Of a DNA stretch of 25,420 nt, positions 1-12,114 are shown piece after piece. Numbering within the stretch: position 1 is the first letter of the stretch; each line of letters opens with the position of its first letter. Position numbers and translations under genes: made by a program. Location: NCBI GenBank assembly GCA_036009625.1, contig DASYLJ010000175.1, positions 1 to 25,420 on the forward strand, read 5' to 3'. Source of the stretch: DASYLJ01 sp036009625 (GTDB lineage: Bacteria > Desulfobacterota > Binatia > DP-6). The notes under the pieces are model-generated. The model was not told the origin of the DNA. It searched no databases and worked only from the letters and a program-made list of their open reading frames with translations.

Positions 1-242
1 AGGATCGTCAGCCACGCGAAGCCGGCGCCCGCCGCCACCATCGTGAGCGGTGGGCTGAAGCGCACGTGCATGAAGTAGAGCACGACGATGGTCGCCTTCG
101 TGAAGGCGATCAGCAGCATGATGACGACGTTCATGACGCCGAGGTCGATGAAGGCGACGGCGGTGGTGAGCGCCGTCAGCACCATCAGCAGTGTGAAGAT
201 GACGAGATAGGTGCGGACCGAGACGACGTGCTCCGACGACAT
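1..242 (-). CDS. ctaF: Cytochrome c oxidase subunit IV (caa3 type), partial
   Basis: This is the small membrane subunit of the haem-copper oxidase. About 80 residues are visible; the C-terminus lies beyond the left edge. The start ATG sits 7 nt after the stop of subunit III. The protein opens MSSEHVVSVRTYLVIF and has two hydrophobic helices (about residues 11-32 and 36-57), then a short loop with the FMHVRFSP segment typical of prokaryotic COX4, then a third helix that is cut off. It is the last visible gene of the respiratory operon. The call rests on position plus the KATIVVLYFMHVRFS pattern, which is characteristic of the family. Confidence 0.85.
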   Translation of the reverse strand, partial: MSSEHVVSVRTYLVIFTLLMVLTALTTAVAFIDLGVMNVVIMLLIAFTKATIVVLYFMHVRFSPPLTMVAAGAGFAWLTI

Positions 243-249
243 GGATGCC

Positions 250-906
250 TCAGTGGCTGTGACGGCCGATCAGGTAGAGGAGCGGGAACAGGAAGATCCA
301 CACGATGTCGACGAAGTGCCAGTACAGGCCGGCGATCTCGACGGGGGTGTGGTAGCCGGGGCTGAACCGCCCGCGCCGGGCGCCGCGGATGATCCACAGC
401 ATGATCGGCATGCCGATGATCATGTGCAGCGCGTGCAGGCCGGTGAGCGTGAAGTAGAGCGAGAAGAAGATCTCGGCCTGATCCGGGAACGGCCCGTGGT
501 AGGTGAAATGCGGCCCCGGCACCATGTGCTCGTGGAACTTGTGCCAGTACTCGTAGCTCTTGATGCCGAGGAACACCGACCCGAGCAGCATCGTGAGCCA
601 TACCCAGCGCACGAGCGCCTTCGAGTGCCCGACCTGCGACGCGTGCACCGCGAGCGCCATGGTGAGGCTCGAGCCGATCAGGACCGCCGTGTTGATGGTG
701 CCGAGCTGTACGTCGAGGTGGTTGCTGGCGTAGGCGAAGGCCTCGGGGAAGAGCGCGCGGTAGTAGACGTAGACGGTGAGCAGGCCGCCGAAGAACATGA
801 CCTCGTTCACCAGGAAGACCCACATCCCCAGCGTCGACGCGTTGTACTGCTGCTCGGCGTCGTCGAAGTGATGCGCGACGGCGTGGGTGGCGGCGGCGTC
901 AGCCAC
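250..906 (-). CDS. ctaE: Cytochrome c oxidase subunit III
   Basis: This is subunit III of the caa3 oxidase, an integral membrane subunit that binds no redox metal and stabilises proton uptake in subunit I. It is 218 residues, the length of the short bacterial form with about five helices. Family marks include LGMWVFLVNEVMFFGG near residues 26-41, SYEYW, LTGLHALHMIIG and, at the C-terminus, YWHFVDIVWIFLFPLLYL. The start is a GTG that overlaps the end of subunit I by 8 nt; a GGGGGAGGT ribosome binding site lies about 8 nt upstream, which supports this start. The overlap implies translational coupling with ctaD. Confidence 0.95.
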   Translation of the reverse strand: MADAAATHAVAHHFDDAEQQYNASTLGMWVFLVNEVMFFGGLLTVYVYYRALFPEAFAYASNHLDVQLGTINTAVLIGSSLTMALAVHASQVGHSKALVRWVWLTMLLGSVFLGIKSYEYWHKFHEHMVPGPHFTYHGPFPDQAEIFFSLYFTLTGLHALHMIIGMPIMLWIIRGARRGRFSPGYHTPVEIAGLYWHFVDIVWIFLFPLLYLIGRHSH

Positions 907-2548
907 GGATGGCGACCTCCCCCGCGGCCAGGGCCGGAGCCTCGGGCGCGTGGTGCTGGTAGTCGTAGGCGTCGCGCGTGACGATCGGCGTGCGCGCGAA
1001 GTTCTCGGTGGGCGGCGGCGACGACGTCGTCCACTCGAGGCCGGTGGCGCCCCACGGATTCGCCGGCGCGACCTTGCCGTAGCGCAGCGACCACGCGAAG
1101 TAGCCGAGCGGCAGGGCGTAGCCGACGGCGAGGATCGACGCGCCCGCGGTGGAGAGGACGTTCAGCACCTGAAACTCCTCGGGGTAGACGTGGTAGCGCC
1201 GCGGCATGCCGAGATAGCCCAGGATGAACTGTGGGAAGAACGTCAGGTTGAAGCCGAGGAAGACGAGCACGCCGGAGACCTTGGCGAGCCACTCGGGGTA
1301 CATGCGGCCGGAGATCTTGGGCCACCAGAAATGGATGCCGCCGAGGTAGGCCATGATGGTCCCGCCGACCATGATGTAGTGGAAGTGCGCGACGATGAAG
1401 TAGGTGTCGTGCACGTGCACGTCGAGGCCGAGGGCGGCGAGGAAGAGCCCGGTGAGCCCGCCCAGCGTGAACAGCCCGATGAAGCCGAGGGCGTACAGCA
1501 TGGGTGATTCCCACACGATGGAGCCCTGGTAGAGCGTCGCCGTCCAGTTGAACACCTTGATGGCCGACGGAATGGCGACGAAGAAGCTCAGGAACGAGAA
1601 GATCATCGAGGCGTAGACCGACTGTCCGCTGACGAACAGGTGGTGGCCCCACACCAGGAAGCCCAGCGCAGCGATGAGCAGGCTCGACGCGGCGATGAAG
1701 CCGTAGCCGAAGACGCGCTTGCGCGAGAAGCACGTGATGAGCTCGCTGATCACGCCCATGCCCGGCAGGATCATGATGTAGACGGCCGGGTGCGAGTAGA
1801 ACCAGAACAGGTGCTGGAAGAGGATGGGGTCACCGCCCAGCGCCGGATCGAAAATGCCGAGGTGGAAGGCGCGCTCCACCGCCACCAGGCCGATGGTGAT
1901 GGCCAGGATCGGCGTGCCGAGCACCATGATGATGCTGGTGGCGTAGTTGGCCCACACGAACAGCGGTAGCCGGAACCAGGTCAGACCCGGCGCGCGCATG
2001 GTGTGGATGGTGACGATGAAGTTGAGGCCGGTCAGGATCGACGAGAAGCCGGTGATGAAGATGCCGATGCCCGTCACGACGACGTTCGTGGTCGACGCCG
2101 CGGTGCTGTACGGCGTGTAGAACGTCCAACCGGTGTCGACGCCGCCGGTCACCATCGCCCACAGCGTGAACGATGCGCCGATGACGTAGATGTACCAGCT
2201 CAGCAGGTTGAGCTTCGGGAACGCGAGGTCGCGCGCGCCGATCATGAGCGGGATCAGGAAGTTCCCCAGTACGGCGGGGATCGACGGCACCAGGAAGAAG
2301 AACACCATGATGATGCCGTGCATGGTGAAGAGCTTGTTGTAGGTGTCGCTGCCGACGATGTCGCCGGCGGGCGTGAGCAGCTCGAGGCGGATCAGCGTGG
2401 CGAACAGCCCGCCGAGCACGAACATGATCGTGATCGAGATCAGGTACAGCAGCGCGATGCGCTTGTGGTCCACCGTGAGGAGCCACGAGCGGACGCCGTA
2501 GTCGGCGTTCAGGTAGTTGGTGCGGGCGTCGATCTCGTGCGTGCTCAT
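899..2548 (-). CDS. ctaD: Cytochrome c oxidase subunit I, A2-type
   Basis: This is the catalytic subunit: it reduces O2 to water at the haem a3-CuB site and pumps protons. It has 549 residues and about 12 helices. Visible ligands are H77 (FTMHG) and H390 for haem a, H388 for haem a3 (VAHFHYIM), and H253, H302 and H303 for CuB, with Y257 placed for the His-Tyr cross-link. The K-channel lysine is K331 (SAIKVFNW). The D-channel glutamate of A1 oxidases (GHPEV) is missing; instead the protein has YSHPAV at 251-256, the signature of A2-type oxidases such as those of Rhodothermus and Thermus. The ATG overlaps the stop of ctaC by 4 nt. A longer frame is open upstream, but it only shadows ctaC. Confidence 0.97.
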   Translation of the reverse strand: MSTHEIDARTNYLNADYGVRSWLLTVDHKRIALLYLISITIMFVLGGLFATLIRLELLTPAGDIVGSDTYNKLFTMHGIIMVFFFLVPSIPAVLGNFLIPLMIGARDLAFPKLNLLSWYIYVIGASFTLWAMVTGGVDTGWTFYTPYSTAASTTNVVVTGIGIFITGFSSILTGLNFIVTIHTMRAPGLTWFRLPLFVWANYATSIIMVLGTPILAITIGLVAVERAFHLGIFDPALGGDPILFQHLFWFYSHPAVYIMILPGMGVISELITCFSRKRVFGYGFIAASSLLIAALGFLVWGHHLFVSGQSVYASMIFSFLSFFVAIPSAIKVFNWTATLYQGSIVWESPMLYALGFIGLFTLGGLTGLFLAALGLDVHVHDTYFIVAHFHYIMVGGTIMAYLGGIHFWWPKISGRMYPEWLAKVSGVLVFLGFNLTFFPQFILGYLGMPRRYHVYPEEFQVLNVLSTAGASILAVGYALPLGYFAWSLRYGKVAPANPWGATGLEWTTSSPPPTENFARTPIVTRDAYDYQHHAPEAPALAAGEVAIRG

Positions 2549-3507
2549 GGGGTGTGCTCGTGTTCGTCGGCTGCGGGGAGCGTCTTCAGATAGGCGATCA
2601 ACTGCATGACGCTCTCCTCGCTGAGCAGCCCCTGGTAGGTCGGCATGATGGCCTGATGGCCCGCGACCAGCTTCAGGTGGGGCTGCAGGATCGACTCGCG
2701 CAGATACGTATCGTCGGCGGTGATGGTGGCGCCGCCCTCGAGCGTGACCGTGCTGCCGTAGAGGCCGCGCAGGCTCGGGCCGCGCGCGGTCTCGCCACCG
2801 GCGTGGCACGACGCGCAACCCTGCTGCTCGAAGATCTGACGGCCGGCGTCGGCGACCGAGAGGACGGCGTCCTGCTGCGTGTCGGGGCTCGCGAGCCACG
2901 CCTGGAAGGCGGCGGGCTCCATGGCGACGACGCGGCCGATCATGCCCGAGTGCAGCGTGCCGCAGTACTCGGCACAGAACAGATGGTAGGTGCCGGGCGT
3001 CGTCGCCTCGAACCACGTCGTGCTGTAGCGGCCTGGGACGGCGTCCTGCTTGGTGCGGAACGCGGGCACGAAGAAGCTGTGGATGACGTCCTCGGACGTG
3101 AGCGTGACCTGCACCGGCTGGCCCACGGGGATGTGCAGCTCGTTGATCTCGCGCCGGCCCTCCATGTGCTGCACCTTCCACATCCACTGCTTGCCGACGA
3201 CGTTGATCCGCATCGAATCGTCGGGCGGCCGGCGGATGTTGGCGTACAGGCTGGCGCCCCAGAAGAAGATGATCATGACGAGGCCGAACGGAATGGCCGT
3301 CCAGAACACCTCGAGGGCGAGCGAGCCGTGGATGTCGGGGGGGACCTCGTTGGGATCGCTGCGCCGGTAGCGCACCATGAACACCAGGATCAGCCCGGCG
3401 ATCAGTGCCACGAAGAAGATGGTGAGCGCGCACAGGAAGAAGAACAGCGCGTCGACCTGCGGGGCCAGCGTCGAGGCCTGCTCGGGGAAGAGCGAGAATC
3501 GCTTCAT
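2545..3507 (-). CDS. ctaC: Cytochrome c oxidase subunit II with fused cytochrome c domain
   Basis: This subunit receives electrons and passes them to CuA. It has 320 residues: two N-terminal helices (about 18-45 and 66-90), a cupredoxin domain with a full set of CuA ligands (H143, C178, E180, C182, H186, M189), and a C-terminal cytochrome c domain with CASCH at 231-235 and a likely axial Met at 288 (IMPTYQG). The fused haem c domain defines the caa3 subtype and lets complex III deliver electrons without a soluble carrier. The stop overlaps the ctaD start by 4 nt and the start overlaps the SCO stop by 4 nt. There is no obvious lipobox at the N-terminus. Confidence 0.96.
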   Translation of the reverse strand: MKRFSLFPEQASTLAPQVDALFFFLCALTIFFVALIAGLILVFMVRYRRSDPNEVPPDIHGSLALEVFWTAIPFGLVMIIFFWGASLYANIRRPPDDSMRINVVGKQWMWKVQHMEGRREINELHIPVGQPVQVTLTSEDVIHSFFVPAFRTKQDAVPGRYSTTWFEATTPGTYHLFCAEYCGTLHSGMIGRVVAMEPAAFQAWLASPDTQQDAVLSVADAGRQIFEQQGCASCHAGGETARGPSLRGLYGSTVTLEGGATITADDTYLRESILQPHLKLVAGHQAIMPTYQGLLSEESVMQLIAYLKTLPAADEHEHTP

Positions 3508-4343
3508 GCCGGGTGGTGCCTCATGCGGTCGCGCCGCAGCATCACGACGATGAACCCGCCGAGGGCGAGCAGCGTCAGCACGCCGCCGATCCGGACCGCA
3601 TCGATGGCCACCTTGCTGTAGCGGCCCGTCGCCGGGTCGTAGTGGAAGCAGAACAGCAGCAGGGCGTCGACGACCGAGCCGATGCGCTCGTCGGAGGCCT
3701 CGACCAGCGACAGGCGCAGATCGCGCGGCGGGAACTCGACGCCGTAGAAGTAGTGCGACACGCGGCCGCGCGGCGTCAGCACGACGATGCCGCTGGCGTG
3801 CGCGAACTGCTTGCTGGCCTCGTCCCAGTGGTAGCGGAAGCCGACGGCGTCGGTGACGCGGCGGATCTCCGGCTCGTCGCCGGTGAGGAAGTGCCAGCCC
3901 TCGGCGGCGCCCGGACGGCGGTACTCGCCCAGGTAGTGCTCCTTCTTCTTGGCCGCCAGCTCGGGCGTCTCGTGCGCGTCGAAGCTCAGCGTCACGACGG
4001 TGAACTGGTTGCCGACGTCGAAGGGCAGGGCGCGCAGCATGCTGACGACGCCGTTCAGCACGATCGTGCACAGCATCGGGCACTCGTAGTACGCCGGCAC
4101 GAGCAGCACGGGCTTGTCCTGCACCAGCTCGCCGAGCGTCACGCTGCGGCCGGTCTCGTCGCGGAAGCGGGCGTCGAGCGGGACCTGCGCACCGAGCCGC
4201 TGGTCGAAACCGACTTCGCGCAGCGGCGCAGGCCGTCCGGGCTCGATGACCGGGGCTGGACCGCTGCCCGTCTGCGCCCACGACGCCGCAGGCAGGGCGA
4301 TCAGGAACGCCGCGGTCGCGAGCAGATGCCGGCGACGGATCAT
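3504..4343 (-). CDS. SCO family copper chaperone with C-terminal membrane anchor
   Basis: SCO proteins have a thioredoxin fold and deliver copper to, or reduce the cysteines of, the CuA site in subunit II. This one has 279 residues. Residues 1-23 look like a Sec signal peptide ending in ASWAQ. The copper-binding CxxxC is C88-C92 (ECPMLC) and the distal histidine is probably H182 (QFAHASG). A hydrophobic segment at about 253-269 followed by RRDRMRHH suggests a C-terminal anchor, unlike the N-terminal anchor of mitochondrial-type SCO. It lies between the small membrane protein and ctaC with 4-nt overlaps on both sides, which fits a role in assembling this oxidase. Confidence 0.92.
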   Translation of the reverse strand: MIRRRHLLATAAFLIALPAASWAQTGSGPAPVIEPGRPAPLREVGFDQRLGAQVPLDARFRDETGRSVTLGELVQDKPVLLVPAYYECPMLCTIVLNGVVSMLRALPFDVGNQFTVVTLSFDAHETPELAAKKKEHYLGEYRRPGAAEGWHFLTGDEPEIRRVTDAVGFRYHWDEASKQFAHASGIVVLTPRGRVSHYFYGVEFPPRDLRLSLVEASDERIGSVVDALLLFCFHYDPATGRYSKVAIDAVRIGGVLTLLALGGFIVVMLRRDRMRHHPA

Positions 4344-4723
4344 TGCGGCGCTCCGCCGGCGCGACGCTCGGCGAGGAGTGTCATGGCGCGATCGATCGGG
4401 ATGCGGACGGTACCGCGCTCGCGATCGATGACGGCATAGGTGTCGAGGATGGCCTGCTCGCTCGCGCGCAGCTGGGCGAGGTCGGCTTCGGGATGGATCT
4501 GCAGCCGCGGTGCCGGTGGCTCGATCGGCCCGTACTCGCGTGCGAGCGGACTGGCCTTGGGGCTCTCCTCGGCCTCGCGCGTCTCGTAGAAGCGCATCAG
4601 CGGCCACGTCATGATCGCCGACAGGGTGAGCAGGGCGAAGATGCCAGCAACCCAGGCGAGGACGGCGCGGATCGAGACGTCGCGCTCCTCGTGGCCGACG
4701 CCGGCGTGTTGGATCTCGCTCAT
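4340..4723 (-). CDS. Small single-helix protein of the ACIII-caa3 operon
   Basis: A 127-residue protein with one transmembrane helix (about 20-43), a short cytoplasmic N-terminus and an extramembrane tail. The tail reads like a known conserved but poorly characterised family found beside SCO and oxidase genes: a PRLQIHPEADL stretch, then an E..ILDTYAVIDRERG stretch, then VRIPIDRAMTLLAERR. The last part gives the recurring VRIPIDxAM motif. The gene overlaps both actF and the SCO gene by 4 nt (ATGA), so it is made in step with them. It may be a small accessory subunit of complex III or of the supercomplex (the position matches ActG in some operons) or an assembly factor. The sequence does not decide between these. 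Confidence 0.75.
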   Translation of the reverse strand: MSEIQHAGVGHEERDVSIRAVLAWVAGIFALLTLSAIMTWPLMRFYETREAEESPKASPLAREYGPIEPPAPRLQIHPEADLAQLRASEQAILDTYAVIDRERGTVRIPIDRAMTLLAERRAGGAPQ

Positions 4724-5895
4724 GACAGCACCGGAGCCGACGGATCGCGTAGCGGCAGGAGCGGCCGGCCTTCGAGCTGATGCACGAACAGCCAGAGCCA
4801 GAAGCCCCCCACCGCGGCGAGCGCCGCCAGGTCGATCAGGTGAACGGCGAACGCCTTCGGATCGAAGGCCGGCGCCACCAGCCAGAACATGTCGACGAAG
4901 CGCACCGCCAGGACCAGGAGCGCCACCGTGGCGAGGCCACGCGCGCTGCGCTTCAGGCTGCGCGACAGCAGGAGCACGAACGGCAGCGCAAAATGGAAGA
5001 GGACGATGGCGATGGCCACCCACTTCCAGGCCCCGCGCGTGCGCGCCATGTACCAGGTGATCTCTTCGGGCAGGTTGGCCGCCCAGATGATCAGGAACTG
5101 CGAGAGCGAGAAGTAGGCCCACAGCATCACGAAGGCGAGCAGCATCTTGCCGAGGTCGTGCAGCTGGTCGGCGTCGATGTGGCCCTCGACCGGCGGCTGC
5201 GTCCCGAGCAGCGCCGCCATGGGGATGACGAGCGCGAACGCCGTCAGCGCGCAGCCGCCCATGAAGAGCACGCCGTAGATGGTCGAGAACCAGTGCGGCT
5301 CGAGCGACATCACCCAGTCGATGGCGGCGAAGGTCATGGTGAGGCCCATCAGCAGCAGTCCGCCGCGCGAGATCAGCTCGAGACGCTCGGTGGGTTTCGG
5401 GTCGACGGTGCCGTCCTGCAGCAGCGACCAGCGCACCAGCGCGCGCATGATGAGCGTCCAGCACATGAAGTAGAAGGCGGCGCGCCCGAGGAAGAAGGGC
5501 ACGTTCAGGTAGAGCGCCTTGTGCTGCAGGAGCGCGTCGTGCGCGACGTGCTCGGGCTGTGCCCACTCGTAGAGGTGGCTCGGGCCGAGGGCGATGGGCA
5601 GGAAGAGCAGCGCCATCCACGGCAGGGTGCGGGCGCCCGACTCGAGGAGCCGGCGGATCGCCACGCCCCAGGCCCCGCCGGTGACGTGATGGATCATCAG
5701 GATGGCGAGGCAGCCGAGCGCGCCCCCCGTCCAGAAGAGGTAGGCGATGAGATAGGCCTGCAGCAGGCGCGTGACGTCGGAGAAGCCGAGGATCAGGCAC
5801 AGCACGATGCCGACCAGGCTGCCGATCATGCCGTAGCGCTGGATGCGGTGCAGCGGGTGATCCGCCGGCATGAGCAGGGTGGGAGGCGTGGACAT
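4720..5895 (-). CDS. actF: Alternative complex III subunit ActF (NrfD-like)
   Basis: An integral membrane subunit of alternative complex III, the quinol:cytochrome c oxidoreductase that replaces bc1. It has 391 residues and about ten predicted helices, as in the NrfD/PsrC-like half of the complex. Distinct segments include HHVTGGAWGVAIRRLLE near 70-86, the IDWVMSLEPHWFSTIYGVLF stretch, and LSQFLIIWAANLPEEITWY, all typical of ActF. The ATG overlaps the stop of actE by 1 nt (TGATG) and the stop overlaps the next gene by 4 nt. ActF and ActC are known to form the two membrane quinol/proton modules; no cofactor ligand is expected here. Confidence 0.93.
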   Translation of the reverse strand: MSTPPTLLMPADHPLHRIQRYGMIGSLVGIVLCLILGFSDVTRLLQAYLIAYLFWTGGALGCLAILMIHHVTGGAWGVAIRRLLESGARTLPWMALLFLPIALGPSHLYEWAQPEHVAHDALLQHKALYLNVPFFLGRAAFYFMCWTLIMRALVRWSLLQDGTVDPKPTERLELISRGGLLLMGLTMTFAAIDWVMSLEPHWFSTIYGVLFMGGCALTAFALVIPMAALLGTQPPVEGHIDADQLHDLGKMLLAFVMLWAYFSLSQFLIIWAANLPEEITWYMARTRGAWKWVAIAIVLFHFALPFVLLLSRSLKRSARGLATVALLVLAVRFVDMFWLVAPAFDPKAFAVHLIDLAALAAVGGFWLWLFVHQLEGRPLLPLRDPSAPVLS

Positions 5896-6473
5896 CAACG
5901 GGCTCCCCCCGCGAGCGTCGCACGCTCGGACTCGGGGACGTCGGCGAGCGTCGCCGTCTGACTCAGCTGCAACGCTCGGATGTAGGCCGTGATCGCCCAG
6001 CGGTCGTCCACGGGAATCTGCTGCGCGTAGTTCGGCATGACGCCGAAGCCGTTCGTGATGACGTCGAAGAAGTAGCCGTCGCGCTGCTCGCGCAGTCGCT
6101 CGATGTGGAACGACGGCGGCTTGCGGTAGCCGCGCAGCACGATCATGCCGGCCCCGGTGCCGACGCGATCGTGGCACGGCGAGCAGAAGATGTCGTAGCG
6201 TTGGCGGCCGCGTGCGAGCAGCTCGGTGGTGACCGGCAGCGGTACGAACTCGACGTACTCCGCGCCGACGCGCCCGGTGGTGAGCGACGGATCACCGAGC
6301 TTGTCGGTGCGCCACACCGTGCCCTCGACCGGCGGGCGCGAGGCGCGGCCGTCGCGGAAGAAGCTGCTCGGCTCGAGCGGCTCGTACTTCGGCTGGTCCT
6401 GCATGTCCTGACGGCAGCCCGAGGCGAGCAGGGTGCCCAGCGCCAGGACGGCCATGGTGGTCGCGCGGCGCAT
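5895..6473 (-). CDS. actE: Alternative complex III subunit ActE, monohaem c lipoprotein
   Basis: A periplasmic monohaem cytochrome c subunit. It has 192 residues. The N-terminus is a lipoprotein signal with lipobox LASGC, acylated Cys at 20, so the protein is anchored in the membrane. Haem c binds at CSPCH (97-101), and M146 in GVMPNYAQQI is the likely axial ligand. In characterised complexes ActE takes electrons from the ActA haems and passes them to the terminal oxidase, here the haem domain of CtaC. The stop and start overlap the neighbouring genes by 1 nt each. Confidence 0.94.
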   Translation of the reverse strand: MRRATTMAVLALGTLLASGCRQDMQDQPKYEPLEPSSFFRDGRASRPPVEGTVWRTDKLGDPSLTTGRVGAEYVEFVPLPVTTELLARGRQRYDIFCSPCHDRVGTGAGMIVLRGYRKPPSFHIERLREQRDGYFFDVITNGFGVMPNYAQQIPVDDRWAITAYIRALQLSQTATLADVPESERATLAGGAR

Positions 6474-7008
6474 CAGTGGTCCACCTCGTCCACCTGGCGT
6501 GGCTCGAGTCGTTCGAGGAAACGACGTGTCTCCTCGCGATCGAAGAGCGGGTCGTCGGCCTCGATGCAGAGGAAGAACTTGTCGCGCGTCGACAGCACGA
6601 AGCGCGGCACGTTGAAGACCGGATGGTAGGGCGTGGGCAGGCCGTTCAGTGCCAGCATGCCGAGCACGGCGGCGAGCGCCGCGCCGAGGATGGTCATCTC
6701 GAAGGTGACGGGAATGAACGACGGCCAGCTGTGGAACGGGCGTCCGCCGACGTTGATCGGGAAGTCGATCACCGACGTCCAGTACTGCAGCCCGTAGCCG
6801 CCGAGGCCGCCGAGGATGCCGCCGATCAGCACGAGCAGCGGCAGGCGGCTGTGATGGCCGCTCAGCAGCTCGCCGAGCTCCTCCACCGGGAACGGCGTGT
6901 AGGTGTCGAGGTGGCGGTAGCCGCTCTCGTGCGCCTCGCGCGTGGCGCGCAGCAGCTGCGGCAGGTCGGCGAACTCGGCCATGAGCCCGTAGATCGGCGG
7001 ACGATGCT

Positions 7009-7012
<4 letters not shown>
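6473..7012 (-). CDS. actD: Alternative complex III subunit ActD
   Basis: A 179-residue membrane subunit with two helices (about 57-77 and 100-122) linked by a loop containing INVGGRPFHSWPSFIPVTFE, the family's most conserved stretch. The N-terminal half has the YTPFPVEEL motif. ActD carries no cofactor; it helps hold the membrane module together. The start chosen is a GTG giving VKHRPPIYGLMAEF, which overlaps the actC stop by 4 nt (GTGA). The next in-frame ATG, 10 codons on, would remove the conserved IYGLMAEF segment. Confidence 0.92.
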
Positions 7013-11396
<4,384 letters not shown>

Positions 11397-11401
11397 TGGT
11401 G

Positions 11402-11407
11402 CTCCTT
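11402..11407 (-). promoter_or_regulatory. Ribosome binding site of actB
   Basis: AAGGAG lies 5 nt before the GTG start of actB. It decides the start, because no ATG lies nearby and the actA stop is only a few bases further upstream. Confidence 0.75.
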
Positions 11408-11411
11408 GCTC

Positions 11412-12062
11412 CTAACGATGACAGGTCGAGCAATCGACGCGGGGGTGGACGTCGTAGGCCTTCTTGAGCTCGAGCCCGAGGGCGCGGGCGTCGCCGGGAG
11501 GCTCCCAGGCCATGTTGAAGACCTGGTCGCGCGGCCGCAGGTTGGCCTCGGGATGGCGGTGGCAGTCGAGACACCACTCCATCTGGAGCGAGTTCTCCTG
11601 CCAGACCTGATTCATCTCGTCGATGCGTCCGTGACAGGTCGCGCAACCGACGCCCTTGTGCACGTGGATGCTGTGATTGAAGTAGACGTAGTCGGGCAGG
11701 TCGTGAACGCGTAGCCAGCGGATCGACTCGTCGGTGCGGAAGCTCGACCGCACCGGCTCGAGGAACGCGCTCTGCGCCCAGATCTGGCTGTGGCAGTTGA
11801 TGCACGTCTTCGTGGGCGGGACGCTCGCGACCGCCGACACCTCGACGCTGGTGTGACAGTAACGGCAGTCGAGGCCGAGCTCGCCGACGTGGTGCTTGTG
11901 GCTGAACTGGACCGGCTGCTCGCGCGCGACGTGGGCGCCGGTGGCGTAGTCGGAGCGCGTCAGCACGGCCAGGAACCAGAGCAGTCCGGCGACGATGAAG
12001 GCGGCGCCGAAGATCGTGACGCGAGAGAGCGTGTTCGTGCTGCGGTGGAAAATCTGCGCCAT
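11412..12062 (-). CDS. actA: Alternative complex III subunit ActA, pentahaem cytochrome c
   Basis: A membrane-anchored periplasmic pentahaem cytochrome c of 216 residues. One N-terminal helix (about 15-35) serves as anchor. Five CxxCH motifs are at 66-70 (CRYCH), 87-91 (CINCH), 140-144 (CATCH), 164-168 (CLDCH) and 211-215 (CSTCH); the last sits two residues from the C-terminus. Several free histidines (FSHKHH, FNHSIHVHKG) are candidates for distal haem ligands. ATG giving MAQIFHRS is preferred over a TTG seven codons upstream. No ribosome binding site precedes it, and a promoter-like pair lies just upstream, so the mRNA may have almost no leader. It is the first gene of the respiratory operon. 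Confidence 0.95.
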   Translation of the reverse strand: MAQIFHRSTNTLSRVTIFGAAFIVAGLLWFLAVLTRSDYATGAHVAREQPVQFSHKHHVGELGLDCRYCHTSVEVSAVASVPPTKTCINCHSQIWAQSAFLEPVRSSFRTDESIRWLRVHDLPDYVYFNHSIHVHKGVGCATCHGRIDEMNQVWQENSLQMEWCLDCHRHPEANLRPRDQVFNMAWEPPGDARALGLELKKAYDVHPRVDCSTCHR

Positions 12063-12074
12063 GACGCGGGGCGC

Positions 12075-12102
12075 AGTGTACAACGCGCGAGCCGCTATTC
12101 AA
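12075..12102 (-). promoter_or_regulatory. Candidate sigma70-type promoter of the act-cta operon
   Basis: TTGAAT (-35, four of six to consensus) and TACACT (-10, four of six) are separated by 16 nt and lie in the 52-nt gap before actA. The -10 ends 12 nt before the ATG, so transcription would begin only about 5-6 nt from the start codon, which agrees with the absence of a ribosome binding site. Seen by eye; not scored against background. Confidence 0.4.
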
Positions 12103-12114
12103 TGGCGCTACGGC

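Noticed and set aside
12063..12083. A TTG start for ActA seven codons upstream of the ATG
   Set aside because: It would overlap the candidate -10 and lacks a ribosome binding site; MAQIFHRS is the natural start.
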